DNA from: Bog-473 sp963704355
Lineage (GTDB): Bacteria > Actinomycetota > Acidimicrobiia > Acidimicrobiales > RAAP-2
NCBI GenBank assembly: GCA_963704355.1
Contig: OY969891.1
Location: 992,001 to 1,056,000 of the forward strand
Reading direction: 5' to 3'
Length of the DNA stretch: 64,000 bases
Position numbers and translations under genes: made by a program. Position 1 is the stretch's first letter, and each line of letters opens with the position of its first letter. This document shows positions 27,498 to 36,584 of the stretch, one piece after another. The notes under the pieces were generated by a model. It made no database searches. It saw only the letters and a program-made list of their open reading frames with translations, and was not told where the DNA came from.

Positions 27498-29963
27498 TCA
27501 TCCACCCGGCTCCGCTTCGGCCAAGGAGATCGACCTGTTCGGGTCGCTCAGGAAGTAGTCACCCACTGCGGTGCAAACGTCAGGCGCACTGCAGGAGAGA
27601 CCGTTCAAGTAACTCTCCGTTTTGGTGCCGGGCGGTATCGGTGGCTTCTGTCTGGTCCAGGAGCCGTTCGCCCAGGACTCTGCGGCGACCTCCGGATAGC
27701 CCCCGGTGCCGGTGAACACGGCGGTGGCGGTGCAGGCCACGGTACTGGCACAGGAGACGCCGTTGAGTTCGTCGACGGTGTCGCCGCCCTGGTTTGGAGT
27801 GCTTTGGATCGTCCACGTCGTTCCGTTCCACACCTCAGCCAACGTCACCGTGGTCTGCGCGGTCGTCGAGTCGAAGCTGCCGACCGCCTCGCAGGTCCTC
27901 GCGGCGGCGCACGAAATGCCGGCCAGCTCGCTGATGTAGGTGCCGGCTCGCCCCGGTTGGGGGAGACTTTGCACGGTCCATGTGGCCCCGTCCCACACCT
28001 CGGCCAGGGCGCTCTTCACGCCGGAAGCCGACTGCTGACTGCCGACGGCGACGCAGGCCTTGGGACCAGAGCACGAAACACTCGCGAACTGGCCGTCAAC
28101 GACTCCGCTGAGTACGGGAGTTGCCTCTATCACCCAATTGGCGCCGTTCCACGACTCGGCCAAGGTCGTCGTCGTGCCTGAGCCCGACGTTGTCGAACCC
28201 ACGGCGATGCAGGACGAAGTGAGGCACGACACGCCGTTGAGCTGGCTCTCGACGGCACCAGTCGGATCCGCGGTGGCCTCCGTCGTCCAGAGCGTCCCGT
28301 CCCACGATTCTGCGAGCGGCGCGGTGTCACTCGCGATGCGCTGTGATCGGCTCCCGACCGCGGTGCAGGAGGATGCCCCGGGACAGGAGATCGCGAGGAA
28401 CTGGCTGTTGATTGCGTCAGGGGTGCGTTGTATCACCCACTGTGCCCCGTTCCAGTACTCGACCAGCGTCGACAAAGATTCGGAGCTCGTTTGGTAGTTG
28501 CCAACGGCCTCACAGTCCGAAGGGTTCAAGCACGAAACCCCGGTCAGGTCGTTGTTCGTGCTCGACAGGACCGGCGGGGAACTGGCCGTCCATTTCCCAC
28601 CTGACCACGATTCGCCCAACCAGGTATCTGACCTGTCGCCAACGGCGGTGCAGGCGGTCGGCTCCGTGCACGAGATGGAAGCGAGATAGCTGGAATTCGA
28701 GCCGGCGTTCGTTGGCGTCGGAACGGTATTCCACCCGGCGGTCGTCAAGGACTCGGCCAGGGTCACACCGGTCCCCGAGGTGTTGACGGAGTCTCCGACG
28801 GCCGTGCAGGTGGTGCTGCTGTCCATGCATGAAACGCCGTAGAGCTCGCTATAGACGCCTCGAGTGGGATTGGGAGTCGTTTCAATGGTCCAAGTGGATC
28901 CATCCCAGTACTGGGCCAGGGTGGTGGTGGTCGTCACGTTTGTCGACGATCCGACGGCCGTACACGAGGTTGGGCCCGAGCACGAGACCGCGAAGAGTGC
29001 GTCGCCGACCGACGCGCTCGTCGACGGCAGGACGGTCCAGTTTGTGCCATCCCACAATTCGGCCAATTCGGTCGTGGTGCCGGATGCGTCGGTCGACGAG
29101 CCCACCGCGACGCACCTCGTGACGCTCACACAAGACACGCCGTTCAGCAGGCTGGTGACCGCCCCCGTCGGATTCGGCGTCGTCTCCATGACCCAATTGG
29201 ACCCATTCCACGACTCGGCCAGAGTGCTCGTCACACCCGCCTTGGTGGTCGTGGATCCCACTGCCATGCACCCTGTCGAATCCGCGCCCGCGTTGCAGGA
29301 CACGCCGTTGAACTGAGTCGTCAACGCGCCAGTCGGATTCGGAGTCGTCTGAATCGCCCAGCTCGTCCCGTTCCACGATTCGGCCAACGAGGAACCACTC
29401 AGCCCGTTGTTCGGGGGCGTGGACGAGGGCGCTTCTCTCGCCGGGGTGGCCTCCGGCCCGCCGCTTCTGATGCCGCTGTTGAGGTCCGGCGAGAAATGGA
29501 TGACCTCCTGCGAGAACCCGACAGCGATGCACGTGGTCGCCGAGGTGCAAGACACCCCGTCGAGCTCGTTGCTGACATTCGCCGGATTGGGGGATACCTC
29601 GCGCTTCCACCTGACGCCGTTCCAGGACTCCGCCAAGGTCGAGAAGGCAGCCGAACTGGTCGGGTATTCCCCGACCGCGGTGCAGAGAATGCTCGACAGG
29701 CACGAGACACCGGTGAACAGCCCGAATCTGGACAAGTGGTCTGGAGTCTGCTCAATGGCCCAACCCGTGCCGGCGGCTCGCACGGTCGTCGCAGGAACGG
29801 CAATCAACGCCCCGGCGGCCATGATCGCCGTGATGGCAACTGAGAGGATCGCGGCCCGCCGCGTCGGCCTGCGTGCTCGTGAGGGTCCGGCGTTTCTCCG
29901 GCGCATTTCCCGCGGGCGGCTCACCGCTTTCATTCTCTGTCTTGGCGCGACTCGCCCAGTCAC
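27498..29963 (-). CDS. Secreted protein of 14 SC...C-AVG repeats (putative double beta-propeller)
   Basis: The 821-residue product has a long basic N-terminus, a signal-type hydrophobic stretch (about 37-62) and then 14 repeats of about 50-55 residues. Each has a core LNGVSC-x(4-8)-C-x-AVGS and usually TLAESWNGxxWxIxxTPNP. The two Cys of each core are spaced to form a disulfide within the blade. The repeat count fits two seven-bladed propellers. Such repeats are known from uncharacterised actinobacterial exported proteins; no function is established, and I infer surface binding. The start is uncertain: Met at 29963, 29933 and 29906 are all possible. The 772-codon frame starting at 36561 shares this repeat. 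Confidence 0.7.
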   Translation of the reverse strand: MTGRVAPRQRMKAVSRPREMRRRNAGPSRARRPTRRAAILSVAITAIMAAGALIAVPATTVRAAGTGWAIEQTPDHLSRFGLFTGVSCLSSILCTAVGEYPTSSAAFSTLAESWNGVRWKREVSPNPANVSNELDGVSCTSATTCIAVGFSQEVIHFSPDLNSGIRSGGPEATPAREAPSSTPPNNGLSGSSLAESWNGTSWAIQTTPNPTGALTTQFNGVSCNAGADSTGCMAVGSTTTKAGVTSTLAESWNGSNWVMETTPNPTGAVTSLLNGVSCVSVTRCVAVGSSTDASGTTTELAELWDGTNWTVLPSTSASVGDALFAVSCSGPTSCTAVGSSTNVTTTTTLAQYWDGSTWTIETTPNPTRGVYSELYGVSCMDSSTTCTAVGDSVNTSGTGVTLAESLTTAGWNTVPTPTNAGSNSSYLASISCTEPTACTAVGDRSDTWLGESWSGGKWTASSPPVLSSTNNDLTGVSCLNPSDCEAVGNYQTSSESLSTLVEYWNGAQWVIQRTPDAINSQFLAISCPGASSCTAVGSRSQRIASDTAPLAESWDGTLWTTEATADPTGAVESQLNGVSCLTSSCIAVGSTTSGSGTTTTLAESWNGANWVIEATPVLSGVVDGQFASVSCSGPKACVAVGSQQSASGVKSALAEVWDGATWTVQSLPQPGRAGTYISELAGISCAAARTCEAVGSFDSTTAQTTVTLAEVWNGTTWTIQSTPNQGGDTVDELNGVSCASTVACTATAVFTGTGGYPEVAAESWANGSWTRQKPPIPPGTKTESYLNGLSCSAPDVCTAVGDYFLSDPNRSISLAEAEPGG

Positions 29964-30150
29964 CGTCCACCCTTCGTAGAGCCAGCGAAATGATGCCCTT
30001 GGGAGGGTGGGGAATCAACCTCGGGCCAAATGCGCGTCGACTCGCTCACTGCAAATCACTGACGATTGGGCTTCTCTGGCCTTTCGCCGGGACAGCGCGT
30101 ACCTGGCGCTCTCATTCCGACCGATTCTGGGGTGACCGACTCGCAGACCC

Positions 30151-31608
30151 ATGGATCTCTGGCGTTGGTACGCTGCACCGGTGATCAGGCGGTCTCTCGG
30201 TTGGCTTGCGGCACTTCTGCCTGTGGCGACCGGTCTGCTCGCGGTGCTGATCTTCGTGGGTCCGAGTCCCGCTTCGGCCGCCGTGGCGCCGGCGAACGCC
30301 CCAGCGACTGCGGCACCCGAGGCTCCGGCGACTTCGCCGTCGCCAATTCGGCACGTGGTGTACATCGTTCAAGAGAACCACAGCTTCGACAACGTGCTTG
30401 GAGCGTGGTGCGCAGAAACCAAGCACTGCAATGGTGCGACGACGGGCACGCTGTACGGCGGCCACCCAATTCGGCTGACCAAGGCGAATGACATCGTGGC
30501 AAGGGCGGAGCACACGGTCCACGGCCAAACGACGGCGATCGACGGCGGCAAAATGGACGGGTTCAGCCTCAACTATTTCTGCACCGCGCAATCGGATTAC
30601 GCCTGCTACACGCAGTACCAGCCGTCCGAGATTCCGAACATCATCGCATTGGCGAACGGTTTTACTGTTTCGGATGCCACCTTCGAGGACGGGCCTGCTC
30701 CCTCCTGGGGATCACACCTCGACGCCGTCGCCGCAACGTTTGACGCGTTCACCGGTGACCTCCCGAGGGCGGGGACGGACGGAGTTCTCGGAGCAGGCTG
30801 GGGTTGCGATTCCGGATACGACGCGCCCTGGAGATCGTCGTCGGGGAAGTTGAGATGGGAACCAGCCTGTGTCCCGGACTACGCGTTGGACCCAACGACG
30901 TTCCCCTACGGGGGCGCCTATCGGCCGACGCCGGTCGCACACGTCAACACGATCATGGACGAGCTCGATACTGCGGGGATCTCGTGGAAGATCTATGCGG
31001 GGCTTGGTGGAACGGGGAATGGGAATGGATATGGCTGGGCCATCTGCCCGTCGTTCGCCGATTGCCGGTACACCCAGGAGTTCGACAACGTGGTCCAAAC
31101 GAACAACGTGGTCAAGGACGCGCACGCCGGCGCGCTGCCCAGCTTCTCGGTCGTCACTCCGACCCAGGTGGACTCCCAACACAACGAGGACTCCATGGCC
31201 ATTGGCGACAACTGGATCGGGCAGGTGGTCAGCTCAATCGAGAACGGACCCGACTGGAGTTCGACGGCCATCTTCCTCACCTGGGACGACTGCGGATGCT
31301 TCTACGACCATGTGACACCTCCGCCCGGACTGGGGATTCGCGTGCCGATGGTCATCATCAGCCCCTACGCAAAGTCTCACTCCACGGACTCGACGGTGGC
31401 CGATTTTGCGTCCGTTCTCGCCTTCACCGAACACAACTTCGGGCTCTCTCCGCTTGGCAGCGAGGACGCGTCCGCCTACGACTACTCGGGAGCGTTCGAC
31501 TACTCGCAAACCCCGCTGGCGCCGGTCGCAGTGACCAACACCCCGATCTCGAGCGCCGAGCTTCAGTATCTGAAGGCCCACCCCCCGGACCCGGACGACC
31601 CCACCTGA
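30151..31608 (+). CDS. Secreted phosphoesterase (phospholipase C/acid phosphatase superfamily)
   Basis: This is a single-domain relative of the catalytic part of the two large exoproteins. The product is 485 residues with a hydrophobic signal segment (about 16-44) and a Pro/Ala-rich linker. The catalytic domain runs from about 66, starting HVVYIVQENHSFDNVLGAW, with DGGKMDGFS, a glycine-rich active-site region and FLTWDDCGCFYDHV near the C-terminus. The family hydrolyses phospholipids or other phosphate esters outside the cell; the substrate here is unknown. The ENHSFDN version differs from the ENRSFDSYFGT of the paralogues, so specificity may differ. GTG 30181 is an alternative start that would place the basic residues directly before the hydrophobic segment. 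Confidence 0.8.
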   Translation: MDLWRWYAAPVIRRSLGWLAALLPVATGLLAVLIFVGPSPASAAVAPANAPATAAPEAPATSPSPIRHVVYIVQENHSFDNVLGAWCAETKHCNGATTGTLYGGHPIRLTKANDIVARAEHTVHGQTTAIDGGKMDGFSLNYFCTAQSDYACYTQYQPSEIPNIIALANGFTVSDATFEDGPAPSWGSHLDAVAATFDAFTGDLPRAGTDGVLGAGWGCDSGYDAPWRSSSGKLRWEPACVPDYALDPTTFPYGGAYRPTPVAHVNTIMDELDTAGISWKIYAGLGGTGNGNGYGWAICPSFADCRYTQEFDNVVQTNNVVKDAHAGALPSFSVVTPTQVDSQHNEDSMAIGDNWIGQVVSSIENGPDWSSTAIFLTWDDCGCFYDHVTPPPGLGIRVPMVIISPYAKSHSTDSTVADFASVLAFTEHNFGLSPLGSEDASAYDYSGAFDYSQTPLAPVAVTNTPISSAELQYLKAHPPDPDDPT

Positions 31609-31611
31609 GGA

Positions 31612-31643
31612 TCCCGCCGGGCCGTGTCCCTCCTCTGGCGGGA
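31612..31643 (+). terminator. Possible stem-loop after the phosphoesterase gene
   Basis: TCCCGCC at 31612-31618 pairs with GGCGGGA at 31637-31643 across an 18-base loop, three bases after the stop. There is no T tract, so it is a weak candidate. Confidence 0.3.
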
Positions 31644-31856
31644 GCGACTCGGGTGAACATTTGATGAACACGCGGGGTTCGAATGGGACCTTCGGCTCTA
31701 GCGCCGCCGCCTTCGTGCGTGACGTCGCCGCGACGTGGGGTGACCCGCCGGCCAAAGGGCAAATTCCCAGTGGTGCGCGGAGGCCAGCCTGTCTAGCATC
31801 GGCACAGACGGTTTGGCGAGCGCTCCGTGAGAGCGTGATGAGACAAGGAAGACGTC

Positions 31857-32645
31857 ATGAGCGGTTCCGAGAAGGCGAACAAGTACTCGACGCTCTCTCT
31901 GGTGGTGCCGATGTACAACGAGGAGGACAGGGTCGGCGAATCCCTCGATCCCCTGTTGCAGTTCATCGGGACGCGGCCTCCCGGGAGCCGAATTCTCTTC
32001 GTGGACGATGGCAGTACGGACGCCACCGTCGCCGTGGTGGAGAGGCGTCTCGAGCAGGCCGATGGCGCCAGGGCTGAAATCCTGTCGCAGCCCCACGCCG
32101 GCAAGGGCGCTGCGGTCCGTTTCGGCTTGATGCAGGCCAGCACCGACCTCGCTGCCTTTTGCGACGTGGACCTCGCCACTCCTCTCGAGGAGCTCGATGC
32201 GATCATCGAGGCCGCCGCGTCCCGGCCGTGCCTCGCCATCGGATCGCGGGCCGTCGACGGCGCGGTCATCGAACAGCATGAGGTGCGACGGCGCGAACTT
32301 GCGGGGCGGGCCTTCAATCGTCTCGTGCGTAACTCGCTCTGCGGCGGCGTGAAGGACACACAGTGCGGCGCGAAGGCTGCGGCCACGCCGATCTGGAGGA
32401 GCATTCTGAGCCACTCGCGGGAGGGCGGGTTCGCCTGGGACGTCGAAGTTATCGCCCTCTCCCTTCGGCTGGACATTCCCGTCAGCGAGATCGGGATTAC
32501 CTGGAACCATGACGAGCGGACCCGGGTGCGGGTCCTGCACGACGGGATGGCAATGGTGTTCTCGGTGCCGCGGATCTGGCGCCACGTCCGGCATGCCCAC
32601 GCCGGTCCGGAGCTGATCCCGGACGCGGCTGCCGCTACTGCGTGA
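31857..32645 (+). CDS. Family 2 glycosyltransferase, polyprenyl-phosphate glucosyltransferase-like
   Basis: The 262-residue product is a soluble GT-A glycosyltransferase with LSLVVPMYNEE at the N-terminus, VDDGSTD (about 53) and the metal-binding FCDVDLATP (about 100). The C-terminal FAWDVEVIALSLRL and ITWNHDERTRVRVL segments resemble dolichyl- or polyprenyl-phosphate glucosyl/mannosyl transferases. These load a sugar onto a lipid carrier at the inner face of the membrane. No membrane helix is visible, which favours the ALG5-type catalytic domain without its anchor. AGGAAG just upstream of ATG 31857 supports the start. The neighbours are exoprotein genes, so a role in modifying surface proteins or making surface glycans is plausible but inferred. 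Confidence 0.75.
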   Translation: MSGSEKANKYSTLSLVVPMYNEEDRVGESLDPLLQFIGTRPPGSRILFVDDGSTDATVAVVERRLEQADGARAEILSQPHAGKGAAVRFGLMQASTDLAAFCDVDLATPLEELDAIIEAAASRPCLAIGSRAVDGAVIEQHEVRRRELAGRAFNRLVRNSLCGGVKDTQCGAKAAATPIWRSILSHSREGGFAWDVEVIALSLRLDIPVSEIGITWNHDERTRVRVLHDGMAMVFSVPRIWRHVRHAHAGPELIPDAAAATA

Positions 32646-32820
32646 CGGGGTTCCGGCCGTTCCATCTCCGCCCGGCCCGACCTTCCAGATAGCGGAAAAT
32701 CGCAGGATCGAGCGGTGAGCGGCGTGACACGCCGCGCTCCCACCACTCCGAGATCCGGCTACGTTTGTCCGGTCGGAGTGGGCACCCCTGCGGGTCAAGG
32801 CCGTGAAGGAAAGTTGAGTC

Positions 32821-34218
32821 ATGACCCAGTCGGAAACCGGAGACACCCAAGAAGTAACGGAAGACGTCTCTGAAGAAGGCAGCCCGCCGCCCAGCGGTTG
32901 GTTGCACAGCCGACGAGCAAAAATCCTGGTCGTGGCGGTGGCGGCGGTCCTTTTGGTTCTGGCAATCGTCATTGTGCCCCACTTCTTCTCGAAGGGTGGC
33001 GGTGGCGACGCCACCGACCAACCGCAGCTGGCCACCGCGGCCATCCAGACGTTCCCGGTCACGGCGAGTGCCAACGGAACCGTTGTTCCCGCGTCCGAGG
33101 TAGGGGTGAATTTCAGCACCCCGGGAACGTTGTCGGCGATCAGCGTCCAAGTCGGGCAGGAGGTGTCGAAGGGGACAGTTCTGGCTCAGCTCGACAGCAC
33201 CGTGGCGCAAAGCGATGTCGCGCGCGCGCAAGCTGCGGTCTCGTCTGCTCAAACGGTTTACAACCAGTCGGTGTCCGATCAGCAGACGACGGCGGCGAAC
33301 GATTCGGCCGCCGTGGCGAGTGACAAGCAGCAACTCGCCAGCGACCAGCAGCGTCTGACCACGAACGGCTGTAGTGCCTCACAACCGTCGAACACGTTGG
33401 TGTGCCAAAACGACCAAGCCGCAGTAGCGGGAGACGGAAACCAGCTCCGTACGGACGAAGCTCGTCAGCAGACCGATGCGACGAGTGGGCAGTTGTCGAT
33501 CAGCCAGGCCCAATCAACGGTGACGTCCGCGAGCTCCCAGTTGCAGACCGCCCAGGATGAGCTGTCCAATCTGACGCTCGTCGCGCCCAACGCGGGCAAG
33601 GTCTTGCAGATCAACGGTCAAATCGGCGAAAACGTCAGTGGTTCGGCGACGAGCGCCTCGACGTTGCCAGGAACGAGCGCCCCTATTCCGAGTGTCGCCG
33701 GTGCGACGACCGCTCCTGGAAGCCAGCCGTTCATTCTCATTGGAGATTCCGACTCCTACGTGGTCGGCACCGCCTTTCCGTCCGGCGACATACCGGAACT
33801 GAGCGCCGGACAAGCGGGGACCATCACTGACGCGAGTCTCAGCGGGCTCTCGCTCCCCTGTCATGTGCTCGCAGTGGCTTCGACTCCGGTCACCGTCAAC
33901 GGGAATTCCATCGTGTACGCCAGTGTCACGCCGGATGGAGATCCGAGCGGTCTCTACTCCGGCCAGGAGGTCACCGTCGCCATCGCGGTGGCTCGGGCGA
34001 CGCGAGTCCTGGCCGTGCCGCAGTCGGCTGTGTACCTCGTGTCCGGAGTGCCGCACGTCGACGTCTGGGACGGGTCGCATTCCATCCCGACCGTCGTCAA
34101 GACCAAGTTGGAGGGCACCACTCTCATTGAGGTGGCATCCGGCTTGAGTGCCGGTGAACAGGTCGTCCTCTCCCCGGCGCAGAGCCTTCCGTCGTCTGGG
34201 TCCGGGAACACACCTTGA
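32821..34218 (+). CDS. HlyD/RND-type membrane fusion (adaptor) protein
   Basis: The 465-residue product has an acidic N-terminus, one membrane helix (about 35-53) and then the adaptor architecture. A lipoyl/barrel half starts at ASANGTVVPASEVGVNFSTP, and a long Gln/Ala-rich hairpin (about 120-245) is probably coiled coil. The returning half reads NLTLVAPNAGKVLQINGQIG, and a beta-barrel with QEVTVAIAVARATRVLAVPQ follows. Such proteins link an inner-membrane pump to the outside. The next gene is an FtsX-like permease 36 bp downstream, a MacA-MacB-like pairing, but no ATPase gene is adjacent. The cargo is unknown. Confidence 0.8.
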   Translation: MTQSETGDTQEVTEDVSEEGSPPPSGWLHSRRAKILVVAVAAVLLVLAIVIVPHFFSKGGGGDATDQPQLATAAIQTFPVTASANGTVVPASEVGVNFSTPGTLSAISVQVGQEVSKGTVLAQLDSTVAQSDVARAQAAVSSAQTVYNQSVSDQQTTAANDSAAVASDKQQLASDQQRLTTNGCSASQPSNTLVCQNDQAAVAGDGNQLRTDEARQQTDATSGQLSISQAQSTVTSASSQLQTAQDELSNLTLVAPNAGKVLQINGQIGENVSGSATSASTLPGTSAPIPSVAGATTAPGSQPFILIGDSDSYVVGTAFPSGDIPELSAGQAGTITDASLSGLSLPCHVLAVASTPVTVNGNSIVYASVTPDGDPSGLYSGQEVTVAIAVARATRVLAVPQSAVYLVSGVPHVDVWDGSHSIPTVVKTKLEGTTLIEVASGLSAGEQVVLSPAQSLPSSGSGNTP

Positions 34219-34254
34219 ACTGGAGCCGCCGGTCTTCTCGGACGCACGTCGACG

Positions 34255-35448
34255 GTGTCTCCGCTTGAGAACAGCAGGTCCGGTGGTTTGCACGCCACGG
34301 ATCTGCTGCCGCTCCTTCTCGGCGTTGTGGCCGTCGCGGCGATCGTCACGGCGGTGGTGCTGGCCCTCGCCGTCAGTCACGGTACGTCGCTGGTCGCGCA
34401 AGGTCCGACCTACGGGTTGAGCCGGGACGTCGTCGTCGTCAACGGCACCGCGCAATCGTCCTCCGGCGTGGAGGCGGGCTTGCCGGCGTCGAGCCTCACC
34501 AGTTCTGATGCCGACGCACTCGCCAATCCTGGGTTCGTCCCGGATGCAGAGTCCGTCGCCCCCACCATGGGGCTGCGGACCCAGGTCGACGCCTTTGGCC
34601 GGACGGTGCAGACGGACGTCATCGGCTCGACTGACGCGCTCGCCCGGGTGCAGGGATATTCGGTGGCGCAGGGGCGGTTCATCACAGCGGCAGACGTGCG
34701 CGCCGGCGCTCCCGTGATCGTGCTGGGTCAGTCGGTCGTCACGTCGCTCTTCGCGGGAGCCGATCCGATCGGTCAGAGCGTGCAGATAAACGGCCAGAAC
34801 TTTCAAGTGGTCGGCACGCTGACCGAACGCGGCTATTCGGGCACCTACAACCAAGACGATCTGGTCATCGTCCCGATTACTGCTGCCTGGCACGAGCTCA
34901 CGCCCGCGGGAAGCAACCCGATCGACCAGGTCCTCATCAAGACCGTCAGCCCCCAGGCGGCAGCGGGCGCGGCCAACGAAGCCACCCGGACCCTCCTGCA
35001 GCTGCACAGCACCACCAATCCGGCACTGGCCGACTTCACGGTGCTCAGGCAGCCGCAGCTGGTGACGGCCCAGGTCTCTACGGGCACGGCCGTCCGCCGC
35101 GTGCTCGAAGTCGTTGCCGCGTGCCTCTTCGTGATCGGCGTGGCGCTCTTGACCCTCCTCTTGCGGCGGGATACCCGTCGCGGGGACCGGGCGCGAGACC
35201 CTCTCGACGTGGTCGTGAGGGCACTCGTCGTCGGTCTGGTGGGTGCCGCCGCGGGGATCGTCATCGCAGTGGCGGTTGCCCCGGTCATGCAACACCTCTC
35301 GTCCGACATGCCGGCGGCCCAGGTGTCCGTCTATGGCGTCCTGGCGGGCGCCGGGATCGCCGTGGCCGCCGTCGCGATCTCATTGGTCGTCGCTCTGGCC
35401 ATCGGACGCACCGGGGGCCAGGGTTCCCGAGCGGAGGGCCTTGGTTGA
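34255..35448 (+). CDS. FtsX/MacB-type ABC transporter permease without adjacent ATPase
   Basis: The 397-residue product starts at GTG 34255. A first membrane helix (about 17-40) is followed by a large extracytoplasmic MacB-type domain (about 45-275; RFITAADVRAGAPVIVLGQS, GQSVQINGQNFQVVGTLTE). Three further helices (about 287-307, 323-345, 358-385) give the usual four-helix FtsX layout. It probably works with the adaptor gene just upstream to move a substrate or transmit force across the membrane. MacB proteins normally carry or are encoded next to an ABC ATPase; none is present here between 31.8 and 38.9 kb, so it must borrow one or the operon has lost it. Confidence 0.75.
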   Translation: MSPLENSRSGGLHATDLLPLLLGVVAVAAIVTAVVLALAVSHGTSLVAQGPTYGLSRDVVVVNGTAQSSSGVEAGLPASSLTSSDADALANPGFVPDAESVAPTMGLRTQVDAFGRTVQTDVIGSTDALARVQGYSVAQGRFITAADVRAGAPVIVLGQSVVTSLFAGADPIGQSVQINGQNFQVVGTLTERGYSGTYNQDDLVIVPITAAWHELTPAGSNPIDQVLIKTVSPQAAAGAANEATRTLLQLHSTTNPALADFTVLRQPQLVTAQVSTGTAVRRVLEVVAACLFVIGVALLTLLLRRDTRRGDRARDPLDVVVRALVVGLVGAAAGIVIAVAVAPVMQHLSSDMPAAQVSVYGVLAGAGIAVAAVAISLVVALAIGRTGGQGSRAEGLG

Positions 35449-35601
35449 GGCGGGTACTCTTTCCGGGTCGTGGCCCAGGTCAGGGGCGGCTCGTCCCCGG
35501 ATCTCCACGCGTGACCATCTCTCGCGATCGAGGTGGATCCCCGGCCGTGTCTCTCAAGGATGCACCGGGTAGGACAAGAGGAAAGGATTCGAAGGATCCA
35601 C

Positions 35602-36582
35602 ATGCATCGTAGAGTCGGTGGTCCGAGCGCAGTGCTGATCGCGGGAACTCCCCGGTGCGGCAGCACGTGGCTGGCGAACGTCCTCGGAAGGACGACCGAC
35701 GCCCGGACCGTGTACGAGCCGGACGGCCCCTTCTCCGACATCCTGGGCGCACTGGTGGCGACCCGGCTGGGTCCGTTTCCCGTTCTGCGCCCCGAGGACG
35801 AGAGCCGCTGGTACCAGGTGGTGTGGGACCTCGCCTTCTCGGGGGGCTGGCCCTGGGACCGCGTCGAGGCTGCCCGCAGCGCGGGCAGGCAGATGGTCAA
35901 GATCCCTCCGAGCGTCCGGGACGCCGTGGTCGCCGGGCTCGCCATGGGAACCGCCCGCGTGCGCCGGCGGCCGGACCACGTGATCATCAAGTCCGTCAAT
36001 TCGGCCTTCGCCCTCGAGTGGATCACCGCGCGGTATGCGCCGAGGGTGGTCGTCCTGCGGCGCAACCCTCTCAATGTCATTTCGAGCTGGCTGGTGCTCG
36101 ACATGGCCTCCATGTGGCCGCTGGGAGATCACCCCTCAATTCGAGAGCACTACCTCGAACCGCTCGGGATCACCCCGCCGGCAGAGGGGATCTCACCCGT
36201 CGCCTCCGTCGCATGGAAGGTCGGGCTGTTGACGCTTGCGCTCAAAGAGACCGCGGAGCGTCATCCGGATTGGGTCCAGATCTCGTACGACGAATTGAGC
36301 GAGGAGCCCCTGGCGGGGTGCCAGGACCTGTTCGACCGGCTTGACCTTCCGTGGACCGACGATGCCACCAAATTCCTGAAAGAAGCGGATGATCCGCACT
36401 ACGTCGTGCACGGGGGAAGCCGCCGGGTTCATCCAAACGCGGTCACTGCGACCGAGGGGACGAATCGTCGAAGTCAGCAGGCATCGCAGTACCTGCGCCG
36501 TCTCACACCTGGTCAGATCGCGGACGCGAGGGCCGTCCTCGCGCAGTTCCCGCTCGGGGCGTGGGGTCCGGGGTCGGCCTGA
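35602..36582 (+). CDS. PAPS-dependent sulfotransferase
   Basis: The 326-residue product transfers sulfate from PAPS to a hydroxyl group of a carbohydrate or other acceptor. The 5'-phosphosulfate-binding loop is GTPRCGSTWLANVL (about 14-27), and the 3'-phosphate-binding region is VVVLRRNPLNVISSWL (about 150). The C-terminal part keeps the helical layout of the family. The start chosen is ATG 35602, with GAAGGA just upstream; earlier in-frame starts add a non-family extension. The stop is two bases before the next gene's ATG. Together with the nearby glycosyltransferase it suggests sulfated surface glycans or glycolipids, which is an inference. Confidence 0.75.
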   Translation: MHRRVGGPSAVLIAGTPRCGSTWLANVLGRTTDARTVYEPDGPFSDILGALVATRLGPFPVLRPEDESRWYQVVWDLAFSGGWPWDRVEAARSAGRQMVKIPPSVRDAVVAGLAMGTARVRRRPDHVIIKSVNSAFALEWITARYAPRVVVLRRNPLNVISSWLVLDMASMWPLGDHPSIREHYLEPLGITPPAEGISPVASVAWKVGLLTLALKETAERHPDWVQISYDELSEEPLAGCQDLFDRLDLPWTDDATKFLKEADDPHYVVHGGSRRVHPNAVTATEGTNRRSQQASQYLRRLTPGQIADARAVLAQFPLGAWGPGSA

Positions 36583-36584
36583 GC

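Noticed and set aside
31668..31690. Second GGTTCGAAT block
   Set aside because: The flanks do not pair as a T-stem and no cloverleaf can be built.
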